From NCBI GenBank assembly GCA_043228905.1, contig JBHGNT010000015.1, positions 8,556,001 to 8,620,000 of the forward strand: DNA of 64,000 bases, written 5' to 3'. Below, piece after piece: positions 30,539-40,648 of this stretch. This DNA comes from Azolla caroliniana (lineage: Eukaryota; Polypodiophyta). Below the pieces are notes generated by a model. It was given only the letters and a program-made list of their open reading frames with translations. It ran no database searches and was not told the origin of the DNA. The stretch's first letter is position 1, and each line of letters starts with the position of its first letter. The position numbers and the translations under genes are program-made.

Positions 30539-31688
30539 ATGGCCACTGTTAGCGCCCAACAATACCAATCTGTTTTCTCAGAGTTTCAATGCTTGAAAGA
30601 GAAGTTCCTTGCTTTGGAACAAGAAAATCAACAGTTGCTGGGGGATCTTCAACAAATCTCCTTAGAAAAGAAGCAAACACAACAACAACATGGGGAACTT
30701 GCATTACGCGTGCAACAACTCGAAGTAACCATCGTAGCGATGCAACAACAAGGCCCCGGAACACAAGGGATTCATATGGAACCCAAGATTGGCATTCCCA
30801 CGAAGTTCGATGGAACACAATTGCAGTTTAGAGGGTTCCTTAATCAGGTACGATTAGTTATTCAAATGCATCATTCCCGATATCCTACCGATGCATCAGG
30901 AGTGGGTTTAGTAGGGACACTGTTAAGTGGCTCAGCGTTGGCATGGTTCACTCCACTATTGGAAAAGGAGTCTCCATTACTCACAACTTTGAAGAGTTTA
31001 TAGGTGAGTTTAAAGCATGCTTTGGAGATTCTAACAGCGTAAGGACCGCAATCAACAAAATCCGGCGATTACGCCAAGGAGACCGTCTAGCCTCCGCATA
31101 CGATGCAGATTTCGCCTACTCACCGCTGACATCCCTTGGGATGATCAAGCGTTGATGGAGCAATTTCGTTATGGTTTACGAAATGATGTTAAGGATTTAC
31201 TCTTGACCTTCCCTGAAGAGCCAAAGTCCTTAACAGAAGCAATCAGTCGCGTGGTGAGATGTGACAACCGCCTCTTTGAGCGACGTTCGGAACGACAATT
31301 ATAGATGCCGAGGGCAAGCTCAGAGCCCACCTACGCCTCAATGGTAGCAAAACCTTTACCGAGGGATTCCTATAATGCGCCTTTAGTGAATACTCCGACT
31401 CCGATGGAGATTGACACTACACGTCGTCGAGGGCCATTATCCGAAGAAGAAAAGCAGCGATGCCGAACAAATCGACTATGTCTCTACTGCGGTGGACCAG
31501 GACACAATGCAATAAATTGTCCCCATAGGCCAAGAAGACAGGTAAACCAAATAATTGCTAGTTCTAATTGTACTAAACCTGAGCCTATTACAGTAGGGAT
31601 ATATGATAGTACTAATAGTACTAATAGCCTAGATCTAGCGAACAAATTTGATGTCCTTAGTCAGTTAGAAGAAGAGTTAAACGACTAA
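30539..31688 (+). pseudogene. gag: Gypsy-3 Gag
   Basis: From ATG 30539: a short coiled coil (residues 15-60, Gln/Leu/Lys-rich), then the capsid-like core (IPTKFDGTQLQFRGFLNQVR, ACFGDSNSVRTAINKIRRLR) and one CCHC knuckle (CLYCGGPGHNAINC, 31483-31524) followed by a basic PHRPRRQ. A 1-nt frameshift near 30985 and another near 31110 break it, and a stop at about 31303 may be CAG>TAG. The C-terminus ends LSQLEEELND at 31688. Gypsy-2 Gag at 45105 is clearly homologous. Confidence 0.88.
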
Positions 31689-31714
31689 GTCTAGCCAAAA
31701 TAGGAGCCGTTTGG

Positions 31715-32340
31715 TTGGACAACCCTAGATCTGTGCAACCCATTAGTGGTTCCATTCCCTCTAAACAAGTTAGCAATGTGTTTGTAGCCCAAGTAACAGT
31801 TAGTACTAAAAGTACCCCTCCAGTACACGTCTTAGCACTTCTAGACTCCGGAGCTAATTCTTGCTTTATGGATAGGAATTTTGCCCAAGCTCATCAGATA
31901 TCCCTTAGAAAACTCTCGTGTCCAGCCTCTGTAGTCGTCATTGATGGTCTTCCCATTGCTTCCGAAAATATCATAGAAGAGTCAGAACCCGTTAATATTG
32001 TCCTAGATAACTTAGCATGTGTAGTATCATTTAACATTATTAGTATCCTAGAACATCCCATCGTTTTGGGATTACCATGGTTTGAGTTACATAACCCAGA
32101 CATAGATTGGAGAACAAGATAAATCTGGTGTCGACAAACCCGAGGATCTACTCAGAAGATTGCCACCATTTCACTACATCAATTGCGGGAAGAAGGAGGC
32201 AAGGAAGAAATGTTTCTCTTCGCAATATCACTAAAACCGTTCGACACTATTAAAGAGGAGTCCACCATTCAGCTTCCAAAGAAGTATCATCATTATGCCG
32301 ATGTATTCGATAATGTACGAGCCAATACGCTTCCTCACCA
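31715..32340 (+). pseudogene. Gypsy-3 aspartic protease
   Basis: Processes the polyprotein. The active site LLDSGANSCFMD lies at 31840-31875, followed by VVVIDGLPIAS and the flap/second strand HPIVLGLPWFELHNPDIDW (32050-32110). A stop at 32120-32122 and another at 32342-32344 (expected Arg, CGA>TGA) separate it from RT. The same protease in opposite orientation is at 57195-57665. Confidence 0.85.
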
Positions 32341-32344
32341 TTGA

Positions 32345-33050
32345 CCATATGATTGCCCCATCGATTTACAACCGGGGAAAGAGCCACCATGGCGACCGAT
32401 CTACAATTTGTCACCAACCGAGCTAGAAGTCCTTCGAGCCTATATAGAGGAGAATTTGGAGAATGGATTCATTCGACATTCGAAATCTCCAGCCGGCGCA
32501 CCCATTTTCTTCGTCAAGAAAAAGGATGGCTCACTTCGTTTGGTGGTAGATTACCGTGGCTTGAATAAAGTTACAATCTGCAATAGGTATGCACTTCCCC
32601 TTATCTCAAGTCTTTTAGAACGGCTCAATGGTGTCAGGTTCTTCACAAAGATCGACTTACGGGGGGGGCTATAACCTCGTACGGATCCGACCAGGAGATG
32701 AATGGAAGACCGCGTTCCGCACTAGATATGGGCACTTTGAGTATACGGTCATGCTGTTCAGCCTCACTAATGCGCTAGTAGTCTTCCAACACATGGCAAA
32801 TGATATATTCCGAGATCTCTTGGATGTGTGTCTGATCATCTACTTGGATGATCTACTGGTTTATTCAAAGACCGAAGAAGAGCATGATTCTCATGTACTG
32901 TTAGTACTAAAACGATTTCGAGAACATGGTCTTTACGCAAAGTTAGAAAAATGTAGTTTCGGGTGCAACCAGGTGGAATTTCTCGGCTACGTCATTTCAT
33001 TAGAAGGCATCTCCATGGACCCAGCTAAGGTCAAGACGGTGGTAGAATAG
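32345..33050 (+). pseudogene. Gypsy-3 reverse transcriptase
   Basis: RVT_1 RT. It reads [20 protein letters not shown] (32505-32565), FTKIDLRG then a G8 run (32661-32668) that shifts the frame, YTVMLFSLTNALVVFQHMAN (usual PFGL changed to LFSL) and the catalytic IIYLDDLLVYSK (32838-32875), with the thumb to VEFLGYVIS. A stop at 33048-33050 stands where Trp is expected (VVE*QTL). The domain is complete in length but broken in frame. Confidence 0.9.
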
Positions 33051-33059
33051 CAGACTCTG

Positions 33060-33704
33060 CGCTCGGTATGGGATGTGCAATGCTTTGCCAATTTTTACTG
33101 GAAGTTTATACAAGATTACTCAAAGCTCGTTCTGCCTCTCACGCAGCTTACCAGGAAGGGACAATCGTTCGTTTGGTTTGAAGAAGCAGATATGGCTTTC
33201 AAGAGTCTTAAAAAGGCATCTACATCGGCTCCAATTCTAGCTCATGTCGATCCGGAAAAACCATTCATTATCAAAGCTGACACATCGGATTTCGCATTGG
33301 GGAGCATTCTATCACAACGGGGTAATGATGAGAAGCTACATCCTATGGCTTTTCACTCACGCAAGTTTGACGCCACCGAAATCAACTACGAAATTCATGA
33401 TAAGGAGCTATTGGCAATAGTGGACTCGTTTATGCAATGGAGGCATTTTTTAGAGGGATCCTCTCATCAAGTCACCGTATTCAGTGACCATAAAAACCTT
33501 GCCTATTTTCAAGATGCTCGTGTGTTAAATCGACATCGAGCTCGGTGGGCCCACTTCCTCATGCATTTCGACTTCAAAATTACATATCATCCGGGGAAGC
33601 ACCAAGGGAAGGCAGATGCATTATCATGGCATTCGTATCTAACACTGCATCCCGGTGAGCCAGCTTTCGATAACCAAAAGCAAGTAATCTTGGGACCGGA
33701 TTAA
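33060..33704 (+). pseudogene. Gypsy-3 RNase H
   Basis: RT connection (FANFYWKFIQDYSKLVLPLT) and RNase H with catalytic residues in KADTSDFALGSILSQRG, IHDKELLAIVDSF and FSDHKNLAYFQ, ending in HPGKHQGKADALSWHS (usual SRR changed to SWH). One uninterrupted frame of 209 codons. Confidence 0.9.
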
Positions 33705-33714
33705 TATCATACGT

Positions 33715-34508
33715 GCGGATTTGAAGACAGATGCTTTCGCCCAAGCTATACTAGCACAAATTGATACCTCTCGAGCGTCGTGTCCACAGTCGCAACCACT
33801 AGGTACGGACTATCGGCAATTCAAATACCATGATGGATTACTCTTCTTTAAAGAACTTTTGTATGTTCCTAATGGTTCTTGCCGCCTTCGAGTAGTAACA
33901 AACTGTCATGAAACATATACAGTTGGGCATTTGGGTAGTACTAAAACATTAGATTTAGTACAACGATCATTCTGGTGGCCCCATATGCGACAATTTGTCG
34001 AAGATTTTGTTCGGACTTGTGATACATGTTGCAGAGCGAAAATGCCAAGGCATCATCCATATGGTTTATTAGAACCATTACCAATTCCATGCAAGCCATG
34101 GCAATCCATTGCTCTAGACTTCATCACAAATCTTCCAGTCTCTAAGGGGTTTAATGTGATTCTAACAGTGCTAGATCGATATACGAAGATGGCTCATTTC
34201 TTACCATGTACTAAGGAAATCTCCAGTGAAGACATCACCGAAATTGTCATGCGTGAAGTATGTCGATGACCGTGGACCCCAGTTCATGTCAAAATTCTAG
34301 AAGCACCTTTTCAAAATGCTCAAGGTCACTTGTAACCTCTCCTCCGGCTGCCACCCACAACCCGACGGCCAAGCCGAACGAACAAATCAAACACTGGAGC
34401 AGTATCTACGGTGCTTTCTCAGCTATCATCAGGATAACTGGGCAGATATTCTCCACTTCGCCGAATTTGCCTATAATAACTCTATCCACGCATCGACTAA
34501 AGTTACAC
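33715..34508 (+). pseudogene. Gypsy-3 integrase, N-terminal and core part
   Basis: HHCC zinc finger (CHETYTVGHLGSTKTLDLV, FVRTCDTCCRAK, 33900-34045), the first catalytic Asp (IALDFITNLPVSKGF, 34108-34150), a small deletion near 34255 that removes the stretch before the second Asp (VDDRGPQFMSK in a shifted frame), and [20 protein letters not shown] with the catalytic Glu (34350-34410). It ends at KVT, where the solo LTR was inserted. It continues at 35137. Confidence 0.88.
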
Positions 34509-35136
34509 TGTCGTGGAGAAAACCGTCCCTAGGCGGAAACCGGGTATAACGTGCATAAACCAACCCTTATACGTGCGCACAAGTTTTGTTGTACAGTACG
34601 CAGATAGGTACAAGTCGGGTGAGGTGAAATCCTAGGTAGCGCACATTCATTAGCAGAGAATCAAGGCGTATCCCTGTCCGAAAGGACAGGGAATAAACAT
34701 GATGTAACGGGTGGTAACGGCCTCCCTCCTTGGGCTATAAAAGAGAGGGAGAGGTATTCTAAAAGATATCACGTTTTAGTGGAGGAAGAAGTGTTGCTGG
34801 ACTGGAAACGAGCCCTTCTCCTCTCCTCTATCGTCCCCCTTTAATCGTTCTGTGCAGGATTTGAGAGGCTGACCCTGCTCCGCGGGACGCCTGAGTGCTA
34901 CCGGCAGTCTCCATCTCGTGTTGTGTGTGTGTGTGTGTGTGTGCAGGCGTCGGAGCCTATCACTCGCCGGCTTGCCGGTAATAACACCTTGATTTATATA
35001 TACATAAGCATTCGTTCTGTCTCCATCTCACGTTCTGTAGTTAGTTGCAATTCCCCTCCCCTCATTCAGCCATTTCTCGGTCCGAGTCCCCCGTGGTCCC
35101 GCCTTGTTCTCCACGCACGCGCGTAGCAACGCGACA
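34509..35136 (+). mobile_element. Solo LTR of the TGTCG...CGACA family in gypsy-3 integrase
   Basis: Begins TGTCGTGGAG and ends AACGCGACA, exactly between the integrase codons for KVT and FYAYTG. Its start and its last 50 bp resemble the LTR of the gag-only element at 35433. It has a TATA-like CTATAAAAGAG near 34735 and a TG microsatellite (34918-34941). The flanks (TACAC / ACGCC) do not give a clean target duplication. Confidence 0.75.
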
Positions 35137-35432
35137 ACGCCATTTTATGCTTATACGGGATGTCACCCTCGGTGGAGTGTACTTGAAACCCCAGAGGTGT
35201 TCACAAATCCTTGCGCGGAGGATCGTTTGGAGCAGTTACGCAAGATACAAACGGATTTATCTACTCATCTCCAGGAAGCTCAACAAACACACAAGGTCTA
35301 CGCGGATCGTCATTGACTTCCATCTAGTTTTAACATTGGAGATCGGGTGTGGCTGCTATGACGACACATCAAGACTACTCACCTATGTGAGAAGTTGGAT
35401 TATCGGCGATTAGGTCCTTTCCGTATTATCGG
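35137..35432 (+). pseudogene. Gypsy-3 integrase C-terminal part
   Basis: Continues the integrase: FYAYTGCHPRWSVLETPEVF, LSTHLQEAQQTHKVYADRH, then with a frame change DRVWLLRRHIKTTHLCEKLD and RLGPFRIIG, where the gag-only element begins. It matches 60090-60430 of gypsy-2, which continues into the chromodomain-like tail. Here that tail has been deleted together with the end of the inserted element. Confidence 0.85.
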
Positions 35433-36116
35433 TGTCGTGAAGATTTTCGTCCACGAGCGGAAACCCGAGCAACGAGAGCCAAAGAGCGATGTGCAACGTT
35501 GCACACGTACATAATGTATTTGTAATAATAATAGGGGAAAAGGGTATGGTGCTAGAAAGGCCCCATAAGATCCCTAAGGTATAAAGGCGATGTGGTCTTG
35601 TGCGCACATACACGCGCGAGAGAGAGAGAGGTACTATGCGGTACATCGGTACCTAGTTGTTTGTGAGCAGGTGGGAGTAAAGGGGCCATCAATCTCACCC
35701 TCACCAAATCAAGGCAAATATCCCGTTTGAATGAAAGGGGATATTTTAGTCTCGTTTTTGTAGACGGTCTTCTCTCCTTGTGCTATAAAAGGAGAGGGAA
35801 GGCACCATTGTGGGGGTTGCCTATTTTGAGTGTGCGAGGTATACCACATAGGTCGAGTGTTAGGGTTAGGGTTAGGGTTTTGAGTAGTCGTTTGGTGCGG
35901 CCTATGCGGCCACCATTTTGTAATCGTTCATCTTGTTTTAATACATTTGGTTGTTCATCTTGTCTCCATCTTCCTCTTGTTCGATCTAATATCTTGTTCA
36001 TTCTTCTTCTTCTTGAGCAAAGCTTCCATTCCATGTCCGATTCCTTCTCCTCTACTCCTTAGTCCAAGACCCCCGTGGTCCCGCCCTTCTCCAAGCATGC
36101 GCGTAGCAACGCGACA
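35433..36116 (+). repeat. 5' LTR of the gag-only element (684 bp)
   Basis: TGTCGTGAAGATTTTCG to AACGCGACA. It contains TATAAAA (35784-35790) and, about 70 bp downstream, GTTAGGGTTAGGGTTAGGG (35859-35880). The 3' copy is almost identical over 646 bp, which indicates a fairly recent insertion. Confidence 0.9.
35784..35880 (+). promoter_or_regulatory. TATA box and telomere-like repeats in the LTR leader
   Basis: TATAAAA at 35784, with the expected start site near 35815 and three TTAGGG-type repeats at 35859-35880. On the other strand these read as overlapping AACCCTAA telo-box motifs, known near the start sites of many plant translation-related genes. Confidence 0.5.
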
Positions 36117-36119
36117 TAT

Positions 36120-36137
36120 TTGGTGAACCCGATGTGA
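36120..36137 (+). other. Possible primer binding site of the gag-only element
   Basis: TTTGGTGAACCCGATGTG lies 3 bp behind the LTR end. The position and TGG start fit a tRNA-type primer site, but I cannot name the tRNA. Confidence 0.4.
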
Positions 36138-36160
36138 AGAGGTGGCAAGGGAGGAAGGAG

Positions 36161-36811
36161 ATGGAAGTTGGAGACATCACGGAAGTAATTACGAGAATGG
36201 CAAGGGATTTCGCAAGAAGGAGAGAAAGACGGGAAGAGGCGTACAAGTACGATCGACGCGAGTTCGATCTATGGGTGACGTCGGCAAAGGCTCCTCGAAG
36301 CGCAATGAAGGCATTCTGGGAGTTCGATCTCCGGTTTTCCCAACTTTCGGTCCGGGATCAAGAATCGGTGGGGGCGGACAAGGTCCCACTATTCTTGAAG
36401 TCGGTCAACGAAAGGGGGAGAATGGCCATTTTTCCCTACCTCGAAGACAAAGAAGGGGCGTACGGCCTCACCGAAGATTGGAACGAGGTGGAATGGGCGT
36501 GCATACAATGCGATGAGAGGCGGTCGGCCACAACGCGGCCCGCGAGCGGCGGAGAAGAGAGAGCGGCGACCGACGATGCGCTACCGCCGGAAGGGAGCTC
36601 AACGCCAATCGGTTTGGAGGAGCTCGACATCGAAGCCTTGGTGCGGGAAGCGTACGAGATCGCAGAGGCACAAATCGAAGCCGAAGAAAGGCTTATTGCG
36701 GATTCGGGGCCGAGCGGATCGGAGGATGAGGAGGCCGGAAGAGAACGGTACATCGGTACCACGGGAGAGGGTGCGGAGCAAGCCACCCTCTCGACATGCG
36801 GAGAAAGATAG
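36161..36811 (+). CDS. Gag-like protein of the gag-only element
   Basis: Open from ATG 36161 to 36811 (216 aa). It starts MEVGDITEVITRMARDFARR, is rich in charged helices, and contains a capsid-like segment: FDLRFSQLSVRDQESVGADK, then VPLFLKSVNERGRMAIF and GLTEDWNEVEWACIQ. No CCHC knuckle is seen. The C-terminal third is acidic and low in complexity. Position directly behind the LTR and the helical core suggest Gag. This is an inference from layout, not a recognised domain match. The antisense Pro/Ser-rich ORFs here are shadows. Confidence 0.55.
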   Translation: MEVGDITEVITRMARDFARRRERREEAYKYDRREFDLWVTSAKAPRSAMKAFWEFDLRFSQLSVRDQESVGADKVPLFLKSVNERGRMAIFPYLEDKEGAYGLTEDWNEVEWACIQCDERRSATTRPASGGEERAATDDALPPEGSSTPIGLEELDIEALVREAYEIAEAQIEAEERLIADSGPSGSEDEEAGRERYIGTTGEGAEQATLSTCGER

Positions 36812-36829
36812 ACCGAGGACGAGGTTGGG

Positions 36830-38400
36830 GACGGTGAGGCGGCGATCGCCGATTCGAGCGGACATGAGGGAGTTCGGGCATGGAGGCCCGAAACATCGAG
36901 CGGGGAGAAGACAGGCGGTGGTGCCGCGACCTTATGCACACCGGGCCTAGAGACTCCGGCAACCGGCCTGAGAGCCGGTGTGAGACCTAGAGTGACGGGC
37001 GGTGGCGGCGGCAAGGCGGGCGACCACGACGGTGACGATGTGGGAGAGGGTGCAGAAAGAGCGACTCTCTCGTCTTGCGGCGAATGGACGACCATGGAGG
37101 CCGGTAACTACGGATTCGGGACATGGCGGCTCGAAACATCGAGGGAGGAGGAGACAAGCGGCGGTGCTGCGACCTTACGCACACCGGGCCTAGAGACTCC
37201 GGCAACCGGCCCGAGAGCCGGTGTGAGACCTAGAGTGACGGACGGTCAACCGAGACAACGGTGAGGAGACCGTGGAAGAGGAGGTGGCAAGCATAATTAA
37301 TGCTTGCATATACGAAGGCGGGGTAGCCACGGACGACGATGTCCGAATGGAGGCGGCTACGGGCATAGCATTGACGAGCGGAGGCGTTGCTACCTTACAC
37401 GCACCGGTTCAAGAGACCCCGGCGCCCGGCCCGAGTGCCCGCGTGAGACCTAGGGTAACGAACGGTGGCAGCGGCAAGGCGGGCGACCACGGCGACGATG
37501 TGGGAGAGGGTGCGGAGCGAGCGACCCTCTCGACTTGTGGAAAGAGGATGGCCATGGATGAGGCCGATATCTACGGAGCAATGGACGCCACTTTGAGAGT
37601 GGGCGAAAGTTTTAGGACGCGGTTGCCCGAAACGTTCTACGAGGATTTCGCGAGCATACTCGAGGCTTTCGAAATCGAGGAAGAAGAGGAGACGAGCGGC
37701 GGTGCCGCGACCTTCCACACACCGGTCCTAGAGACTCTGACAACCGGCCCGAGAGCCGGTGTGAGACCTAGAGAGACGGACGGTGGCGGCGGCAAGGCGA
37801 GCAACCGAGACGACGAAGAGGAGGTTTGTAGCGGACGGAGGCGAGATCCCTCGACACCGGGGCCGGAGACTTCGGCGGTTGCGCCCAAGCGCGGACATAA
37901 GACTGGAGAGATGGGCGGTGGCCGTGAGGATGAGAGGCCCGGAGTGGGCACGTGCGAAAAGGCCGAAGGAGAGGTCCGGAGCGGCATCGGGGAGCGAGTC
38001 GAGAACAGACCCAACCGAAAGATGAGCTGGTCGGTAATCCGACCTGACCGGGAGGCGGAGCAGAAGAAGGGTGAAGCGGGGTCCGGTCAACTGGGCCCAA
38101 ACCGAAGAAGAACCGGCAAGGCCGGATTTGCACGGGCAGACATGTACCGGCCAGTTATGATTACGGAAGGGAGCCGACCAAACCGGAACTCGATCGTCCG
38201 AGACCGATCCGGGCGAAGGCTAAGTCGGCATGATTGGAGATCGGGGAGGACGGGTCACAACACGCGACGAGAGCCGGTGAGCGTATTGAGAAGGCCTAGT
38301 GGGCACGATGATCGTGGCTTACTAGAAGACTGAGAGCGAGAGGGACCTTCCACACCCATTCTAGAGACTTCGGCGGTTGTGGATCAACGTGAGACCGGAG
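36830..38400 (+). repeat. Diverged tandem modules in the gag-only element
   Basis: A module with the core CCGGGCCTAGAGACTCCGGC then CGAGAGCCGGTGTGAGACCTAG recurs near 36950, 37194, 37412, 37729, 37870 and 38362, at spacings of about 140-490 bp. In several copies it is followed by GGCGGTGGCGGCGGCAAGGCG. Part of it is open in one frame (37272-38333, 353 codons, Gly/Arg/Glu-rich), which may be a consequence of repeat length and high GC. I do not claim a protein. Confidence 0.75.
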
Positions 38401-39484
38401 AGACGGCGGGTGGCGGTGAGGAGTCGGAGGCCGAAGCGGACAAAGTTATCGGAGCGGGTATCCAGTATGAGATGATGGACGAGCGGGTCCAAGATGGCGA
38501 GCCCGGGTCGGAACGGGCTACGGTGACAAAGGAAGAAGTGGCCGACGCAGAGGTCGGGTCTACGGTGGATGAAGCGCGACATGAGACGCATGCAATACGG
38601 CTGGTGGAGGGCCAAGACACAAGCACGCATACGGCGGATGGGCGACAACGATTGACCGACGATGACGGTCGGGTCAAGCCTTCGAGAGGCAAGTGCGGGA
38701 CGAAGGACGGCGCGGCGAAACACCAAGACCGACGACATGGGCCGAGCGCGATCGACATGAGCGGAGAGTCGTGTCTTGAGAACCGAAGAAGGTGCGCGGA
38801 GAGCAACGGGCTACGCGCCGGGAAGAGGAAGCGCGGCTTCTCGGAGGGCATGCAAGGCCAAGCGGGCCAAGAGGGCGCAAGTCAAGGCGAAGTGGTAACG
38901 AGAGCCTCGAGGGACACTGACACGGATGTCGGGATGACAGTACGCTCTACCGTGAGAGAGCACGGCGAACAACGGGGAAAGCCTACGGAAGGCAAGCGTG
39001 GAGCAGAGAGAATCGGCACGCCGAGGTGTGCGGCACGCAAAGGGCGGAATCCGGCATGCGACCGGGAGCGCATCCGAAGGATATACGAGGCGGACAAAGG
39101 AAGAGCAACCGGGTCAGCGATGGCGTTCGAGAGGACCGAACGGGGAGGAAAGCACGGGCATCGGCTACGGCGGGTCGGATGTAGTCGGTGGTTCAAGGAC
39201 CCACGGTGGACGTGGCGGATCGGGTAGAGGCAACGACTCGGCGAACATCGTCGAGTGTGGCGGATCGGATGGCGCCGACGGTTCGAGACCATTCGGCGAG
39301 GATGGTGGACCGGAAGGCGGCGGTGGTTCGTGTGGACGGGGTGGTCTTGCTCGAAGTGGAGGACAAAACCGGGCGGGACCACGAGGACGCTAAGGACTCG
39401 GCCGGTCGTCGTGGCCGAAAATCTCGTGTTCTCTCCCCTATGTTTTGGCACATACCGGTGGATGTGCGGTTAGGTGGGGGCGGA
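38401..39484 (+). other. GC-rich internal region of the gag-only element
   Basis: Purine- and CG-rich sequence with an open frame at 38379-39227 (Arg/Gly/Glu-rich, no recognisable domain). Ends in the polypurine-rich stretch before the 3' LTR. Possibly non-coding spacer that keeps the genome at a packageable length, as proposed for LARDs. Confidence 0.5.
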
Positions 39485-40130
39485 TGTCGTGAAGATTTTC
39501 GTCCATGAGCGGAAACCTTAGCAACGAGAGCCAAAGAGCGATGTGCAACGTTGCACACGTACATAATGTATTTGTAATAATAATAGGGAAAACGGTATGG
39601 TGCTAGAAAGGCCCCATAAGATCCCTAAGGTATAAAGGCGATGTGGTCTTGTGCGCACATCCACGTGCGAGAGAGAGAGAGAGGTACTATGCGGTACATC
39701 GGTACCTAGTTGTTTGTGAGGAGGTGGGAGTAAAGGGGCCATCAATCTCACCCTCACCAAATCAAGGCAAATATCCCCTTTGAATGAAAGGGGATATTTT
39801 AGTCTCGTTTTTGTAGACGGTCTTCCCTCGTGCTATAAAAGGAGAGGGAAGGCACCATTGTGGGGGTTGCCTATTTTGAGTGTGCGAGGTATACCACATA
39901 GGTCGAGTGTTAGGGTTAGGGTTAGGGTTTCGAGTAGTCGTTTGGTGCGGCCTATGCGGCCACCATTTTGTAATCGTTCATCTCGTTTTAATACATCTGG
40001 TTGTTCATCTTGTCTCCATCTTCCTCTTGTTCAATCTAATCTCTTGTTCATTCTTCTTCTTCTTGAGCAAAGCTTCCATTCCATGTCCGATTCCTTCTCC
40101 TCTACTCCTTAGTCCAAGACCCCCGTGGTC
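39485..40130 (+). repeat. 3' LTR of the gag-only element, end truncated
   Basis: Matches 35433-36080 with few differences and stops at CCCCGTGGTC, before the final CTTCTCCAAGCATGCGCG...CGACA of the 5' copy. The TATA box and TTAGGG-like repeats are retained (about 39833 and 39909-39930). Confidence 0.9.
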
Positions 40131-40175
40131 CATCCAAAACGACTCGCGACACTCGTCGTTTTAAAGGGGGGATAG
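40131..40175 (+). other. Gypsy-3 tail and polypurine tract
   Basis: Host sequence behind the truncated LTR: a coding remnant (TRRFKGGDS-like, as at the end of gypsy-2) and the polypurine tract AAAGGGGGGATAG (40163-40175) immediately before the 3' LTR. Confidence 0.75.
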
Positions 40176-40643
40176 CGTCATGATATAGCAAGACTTGAAC
40201 CCATGACCTTAGGTTATATGGGTCGAGCTCTTGACCATTATATCATCTATTGTAATACGTAGAATATTATTTTCATTTACATTTTATTATAGGAAATTAA
40301 TGTATATTCTAGATTTCTCTGGAACATTCTAGAAGCTTCAAGATTACTCCCGAGAACACTATAAAAGAGGGCACTAGGCATTACGTTGAACCAAATTGGT
40401 TCAACGCCAGTCTTTAGCCTCATAGCCCTTTTGTACTTACTCTTCTTATAATATATAATCTATTATCATCATCTCTCTCGCTCTCTCTCATCCTCGCTAT
40501 CTCTCTCTCTCCTCTTCTCTCTTCCTCTCTCGGGAGTCTTACGCAGTCCCGTCCTCTTAGTACTAATAGTACTTCCCTTCTCTAGTACTTATTCTCTCTC
40601 TGTTTAGTACTAATCCTGTCTGTGTTTAGTACTATTCCTGACA
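40176..40643 (+). repeat. Gypsy-3 3' LTR (468 bp)
   Basis: CGTCATGATATAG to CCTGACA; the first base differs from the 5' copy. Heat-shock element 40322-40339, TATAAAA 40360-40366, CAAATTGGTTCAA 40392-40404. Followed by the target duplication CTAAC (40644-40648). Confidence 0.93.
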
Positions 40644-40648
40644 CTAAC

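Larger units (their letters stand above)
35433..40130 (+). mobile_element. Non-autonomous, gag-only LTR element (TR-GAG/LARD-like)
   Basis: 4.7 kb with LTRs 35433-36116 and 39485-40130, inserted in gypsy-3. It has no protease, RT or integrase. A Gag-like ORF follows the 5' LTR, then 2.5 kb of GC-rich diverged tandem modules. The polypurine-rich GGTGGGGGCGGA precedes the 3' LTR. The 3' LTR lacks about the last 35 bp, and the host sequence behind it has lost the chromodomain region, so a deletion spans this border. It would need proteins from an autonomous partner. Confidence 0.8.
29998..40643 (+). mobile_element. Gypsy-3: chromovirus-like Ty3/gypsy element, target duplication CTAAC
   Basis: LTRs 29998-30469 and 40176-40643, with perfect target duplications CTAAC (29993-29997, 40644-40648), inserted in C3 integrase. 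Internal order gag, protease, RT, RNase H, integrase, so Ty3/gypsy. Integrase and the related gypsy-2 tail point to the chromodomain lineage. It carries two later insertions: a solo LTR in integrase (34509-35136) and a gag-only element (35433-40130). The region behind integrase that would hold the chromodomain is lost. There is no tRNA-type primer site; the site matches the element's own RNA 5' end. Confidence 0.93.

Noticed and set aside
34918-35126. Small Cys/Val-rich ORF
   Set aside because: It is the translation of a TG microsatellite inside a solo LTR.
34504-35141. Target duplication for the solo LTR in gypsy-3 integrase
   Set aside because: TACAC and ACGCC do not match well. The insertion is supported by the split reading frame instead.
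35859-35880. True telomere or interstitial telomere
   Set aside because: Only three units, at the same place in both LTRs of one element, so it is part of the LTR.
36436-38133. Pro/Ser/Arg-rich ORFs antisense to the gag-only element
   Set aside because: Shadows of a GC-rich plus strand. No domain, and they follow the tandem modules.
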